Positions 6,482-8,661 of a stretch of DNA of 8,661 nt are shown in pieces (the stretch's first letter is position 1; each line of letters begins with the position of its first letter). The stretch lies in the NCBI GenBank assembly GCA_005793645.1, contig SXRG01000101.1:1-8661 (forward strand), in the 5' to 3' direction. A model generated the notes under the pieces. The model did not search any database and was not told the origin of the DNA. It saw only the letters and a list, made by a program, of their open reading frames with translations. The DNA is from Burkholderiales bacterium (lineage in GTDB: Bacteria; Pseudomonadota; Gammaproteobacteria; Burkholderiales; Thiobacillaceae). A program made the position numbers and the translations under genes.

Positions 6482-6929
6482 GATGCTCAACCTCCAATTC
6501 CATATCAACCCAGTCTTCACGGCCCGCTTTAATCACATCCCAGACCGCCCACGGCACCAGCGCCACCACCCCCATCCCAAGTACCGTCAGCCAGCCGCCG
6601 AGTTGTTGGGCAATGTCATTCGAAAAAATTGTGAGAAACCCGACGATGGCGTAATAGCGATAACCCGCCCATTTGTTGTAATGCTGCACCCGTTCGTTTG
6701 GGTGATGTGCGATCATGGCATACACAAAGATTGAGGCCGCCAGCCACAACATGATCGGCGGCAGCGCCATCGCAAAGGGCAAAAATGGCATCTTGGCCGG
6801 CGCAATCAACTCGCCCAGCGCGAACAAGCAAAAAGACAGCAAGGTTGAGCTAATCGCCAAGAAGTTAAACAATCGAGACTGCCGACGACAGGATGCCGCA
6901 GTCAGGGTACGGGTATGAGAGCTGGGCAC
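6474..6929 (-). CDS. Unknown four-helix membrane protein heading the biotin operon
   Basis: I do not recognise the family. The 151-residue product has four hydrophobic segments, about residues 21-43, 47-73, 89-107 and 112-132, and a short acidic tail rich in D, E and H (EDWVDMELEVEHHG). A charged loop HHPNERVQHYNKWAGYRY joins helices two and three. GTG 6929 is the first conventional start, but no ribosome-binding site precedes it. The frame stays open upstream to TAG at 6981-6983 and encodes IDPYNAP just before the GTG, which resembles the DPYxAP-type N-termini of some small membrane proteins, so the true start may be a rare ATT at 6950 or 6962. Its stop overlaps the bioB start by 8 bases, so it is cotranscribed and probably coupled with bioB. 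A role in biotin metabolism is only suggested by position. Confidence 0.7.
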   Translation of the reverse strand: MPSSHTRTLTAASCRRQSRLFNFLAISSTLLSFCLFALGELIAPAKMPFLPFAMALPPIMLWLAASIFVYAMIAHHPNERVQHYNKWAGYRYYAIVGFLTIFSNDIAQQLGGWLTVLGMGVVALVPWAVWDVIKAGREDWVDMELEVEHHG

Positions 6930-6982
6930 AGGGGCGTTGTACGGGTCAATGAAAGCTGGAATGGTGCGTAATCCGGAGGCCT

Positions 6983-7016
6983 ATTGTCAAATATAGTTTC
7001 CAGAATACTGAACAAT
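6983..7016. promoter_or_regulatory. Weak candidate biotin-operator-like dyad between comF and the biotin operon
   Basis: ATTGT (6983-6987) and ACAAT (7012-7016) are inverted repeats. Read outward to inward, the half-sites TTGTCAAAT and ACTGAACAA are separated by 14 bases. The BirA consensus is TTGTAAACC-N14/15-GGTTTACAA, so spacing fits but only 11 of 18 arm bases match. A TATATT sequence (minus strand, 6990-6995) that could be a -10 for the biotin operon lies inside it, as expected for a BirA-type site. Treated as weak. Confidence 0.2.
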
Positions 7017-7688
7017 TGCACAAATTATGTGCAACTCGATTTGCCGCAAGCCTGTGCGCTGTGTGGTGCGCGGGCCATTGGCACTGCGCTCTGTCCAGGC
7101 TGCCTGGCCGACCTTCCCTGGCTCCCCCCTGCACACTGTCCACAGTGCGCACGCCCGACCCCAGACGGTTCACTGTGTGGTTCCTGCCTACGTCACCCGC
7201 CAGCCTTCTCCCGCTCTCTAGCCTGTTTCCTGTACGCGCCTCCCATTGACGGCCTCATCCAGCAATTCAAATACGGCAAAAACCTCCACCTTGCCCGATT
7301 CTTCGCTACCCACTTTGCCCCGCAGGTGGCGAACCGCACGGTTGATTTAATCCTGCCTATGCCGCTGCACCCCAAGCGGATCAAGGAACGTGGCTTCAAC
7401 CAGGCTATCGAGATTGCCCGGCCGCTGGCACGGGGGTTGGGGGTCCCACTCATGATTGACGTCGCGCACCGATTGCGCGATACGCCGGCGCAAGCCGGTT
7501 TGCCGCATGATGCGCGCCTGAAAAACATCAAGGGGGCATTTGTATGCGATGCACGGGTGAAGGGAAAGCGCGTTGCACTGCTTGACGATGTCATGACTAC
7601 GGGCGCCAGCCTCAATGAACTGGCGCGTGCCGCGCTCGCCGCTGGCGCAGTCGAGGTCGAAGCCTGGGTGGTGGCGCGCACGTTGTAG
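6984..7688 (+). CDS. comF: ComF/GntX-family phosphoribosyltransferase-like protein
   Basis: Cytosolic ComF (ComFC/GntX) family protein, linked in naturally competent bacteria to DNA uptake and otherwise of unclear role. The 234 residues have an N-terminal zinc-ribbon-like region with cysteine pairs C24/C27, C37/C40, C52/C55 and C65/C68, then a type I phosphoribosyltransferase domain. In that domain PMPLHPKRIKERGFNQA (125-141) and the PRPP loop ALLDDVMTTGAS (198-209) are diagnostic. TTG 6984 has GGAGG (6975-6979) only 4 bases upstream. GTG 7029 would remove 15 residues, keep all domains, but lacks a ribosome-binding site, so the start is uncertain. It is divergent from the biotin operon, recalling the bioH-gntX adjacency in E. 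coli. Its stop is 3 bases from the end of the converging dGTPase gene. Confidence 0.92.
   Translation: MSNIVSRILNNCTNYVQLDLPQACALCGARAIGTALCPGCLADLPWLPPAHCPQCARPTPDGSLCGSCLRHPPAFSRSLACFLYAPPIDGLIQQFKYGKNLHLARFFATHFAPQVANRTVDLILPMPLHPKRIKERGFNQAIEIARPLARGLGVPLMIDVAHRLRDTPAQAGLPHDARLKNIKGAFVCDARVKGKRVALLDDVMTTGASLNELARAALAAGAVEVEAWVVARTL
7016..7034. promoter_or_regulatory. Perfect dyad TTGCACA-N5-TGTGCAA at the comF 5' end
   Basis: TTGCACA (7016-7022) and TGTGCAA (7028-7034) form a perfect 7-base inverted repeat around AATTA. It lies within the first codons of comF if TTG 6984 is the start, or spans the start if GTG 7029 is used. It is also upstream of the biotin operon. It has the size of a dimeric regulator site, but no matching regulator is known to me. 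Confidence 0.35.
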
Positions 7689-7691
7689 AGA

Positions 7692-8661
7692 TCAGTATCC
7701 GAGCGATTGGATGTCGAATAGTCGGCGATGCTCGGCGATGGCGTAGCGGTCAGTCATCCCGGCGATGTAATCGGCCACAGCACGCTCCAGGCCCTGTTCG
7801 GCGCGACATTGGAACTCGGGCGGCAAGAGGCGCGGATTGGTGGTGAATGCTCCGAACAGATCGCGCACGATACGGCCAGACTTTTCCATCATCCGTTCCA
7901 CGCGATAGTGGCGATACAGCTTATCGAACAGAAAACGCTTGAGTGCCAGGCTCTCCTCGCGCATCTGTGGCGAGAATGCGGCAATGGGCGGACAGGCACG
8001 CAGATCGTCCACATGCCGAGGCTTGTGCGTGGCCAGGTTGGCGCGGGTCTGTGCAATCAGGTCGCCCACCAGCGCATTGATCATCCGTCGCACGGTTTCG
8101 TGGATCAGGCGGCGATCGTTGATGTCAGGATGGCGTGCGCGCACCTCGTCCAGATGGCAGCGAAACAATGCGACCGCTTCGAGCTGCGTTATCGTAATGA
8201 GGCCGGAGCGCAGGCCGTCATCGACATCGTGGTTGTTGTAGGCGATCTCGTCGGCCAGGTTGGTGAGCTGCGCCTCCAGCGAGGGCTCCGCGCCCTGCAA
8301 AAAACGCGCGCCCACATCACCGAGTTTTTCAGCGTTCTTTTTCGAGCAGTGTTTGAGAATCCCCTCGCGTGCCTCGAAGGTCAGGTTCAGCCCGTCGAAC
8401 TCGGCGTATTTCTGCTCCAGGTGATCGACCACGCGCAGTGATTGCAGATTGTGCTCGAACCCGCCATGCGCGCGCATGCAATCGTTTAGCACATCCTGGC
8501 CGACATGGCCGAATGGGGTATGGCCCAGGTCGTGCGCCAGCGCGATGGTTTCCGTCAGATCCTCATCCACCGCCAGCACCCGCGCCAGGGTGCGGCCGAT
8601 CTGCGCCACCTCCAGGCTATGCGTCAGCCGCGTGCGAAACAGGTCGCCCTCGTGGTTCACG
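7692..8661 (-). CDS. dGTPase-like HD-domain triphosphohydrolase, C-terminal part (cut by right edge)
   Basis: Metal-dependent HD-superfamily hydrolase of the deoxyguanosinetriphosphate triphosphohydrolase-like family, which splits dNTPs into deoxynucleoside and tripolyphosphate. The 322 visible codons lack the N-terminus. The first full codon, a GTG, is an internal valine, because VNHEGDLFRTRLTHSLEV is the usual interior start of the HD domain. Metal ligands are present: H14 in RLTHS, H43-D44 in ALAHDLGHTPFGH, and D137 in LADEIAYNNHD. FEHNLQSLR (68-76) is a further family motif. The rest is helical and ends IQSLGY. The absence of E. coli Dgt-specific insertions, judged by eye, suggests the shorter dGTPase-like group, which often acts on several dNTPs. 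The stop is 3 bases from the comF stop, tail to tail. Confidence 0.93.
   Translation of the reverse strand, partial: VNHEGDLFRTRLTHSLEVAQIGRTLARVLAVDEDLTETIALAHDLGHTPFGHVGQDVLNDCMRAHGGFEHNLQSLRVVDHLEQKYAEFDGLNLTFEAREGILKHCSKKNAEKLGDVGARFLQGAEPSLEAQLTNLADEIAYNNHDVDDGLRSGLITITQLEAVALFRCHLDEVRARHPDINDRRLIHETVRRMINALVGDLIAQTRANLATHKPRHVDDLRACPPIAAFSPQMREESLALKRFLFDKLYRHYRVERMMEKSGRIVRDLFGAFTTNPRLLPPEFQCRAEQGLERAVADYIAGMTDRYAIAEHRRLFDIQSLGY

Noticed and set aside
7728..8441. Plus-strand 237-codon open frame antisense to the dGTPase gene
   Set aside because: The opposite strand encodes an intact HD hydrolase with all metal ligands; the long antisense frame reflects GC-rich codon use.

Overview
The window reads as ordinary chromosome of a proteobacterium, most likely a gammaproteobacterium. 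Moderately GC-rich DNA, a BioC/BioH-type biotin operon with a divergent comF/gntX homologue, and a cbb3-type oxidase all fit that. A respiratory or chemolithotrophic lifestyle is possible but the sequence does not show it. No tRNA, rRNA, CRISPR array, insertion sequence or phage gene is visible. No stretch over 300 bases lacks a gene.

Left block (1-1953, all minus strand) concerns terminal respiration. It holds the N-terminal 217 codons of ccoN (cbb3 oxidase catalytic subunit, cut by the left edge), a 230-base intergenic region with a candidate ccoN promoter, a Sco/SenC copper-chaperone lipoprotein, and an Rrf2-family regulator whose cysteines suggest an Fe-S cluster. The regulator and the Sco gene are 12 bases apart and look like one transcription unit.

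Middle block (2081-6929, minus strand) is a biotin operon read in the order unknown four-helix membrane protein, bioB, bioF, bioH, bioC, bioD. BioC methylates malonyl-thioester so that fatty-acid synthesis can build a pimeloyl chain. BioH removes the methyl ester. BioF makes KAPA, BioD makes dethiobiotin and BioB inserts sulfur. bioA (KAPA to DAPA) is absent and must lie elsewhere. Four of the five junctions overlap (8, 11, 4 and 8 bases) and the last has an 8-base gap, so translational coupling is likely.

Right block: a ComF-family phosphoribosyltransferase gene runs divergently from the biotin operon (6984-7688, plus). It ends 3 bases from the converging end of a dGTPase-like HD hydrolase gene, which is cut by the right edge.

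I see no clearly novel multi-gene system. The points most worth a second look are the unknown membrane protein heading the biotin operon (start codon uncertain), the Fe-S-type Rrf2 regulator paired with a copper chaperone beside a cbb3 oxidase, and several perfect inverted repeats in the three regulatory gaps that have no assigned binding protein.
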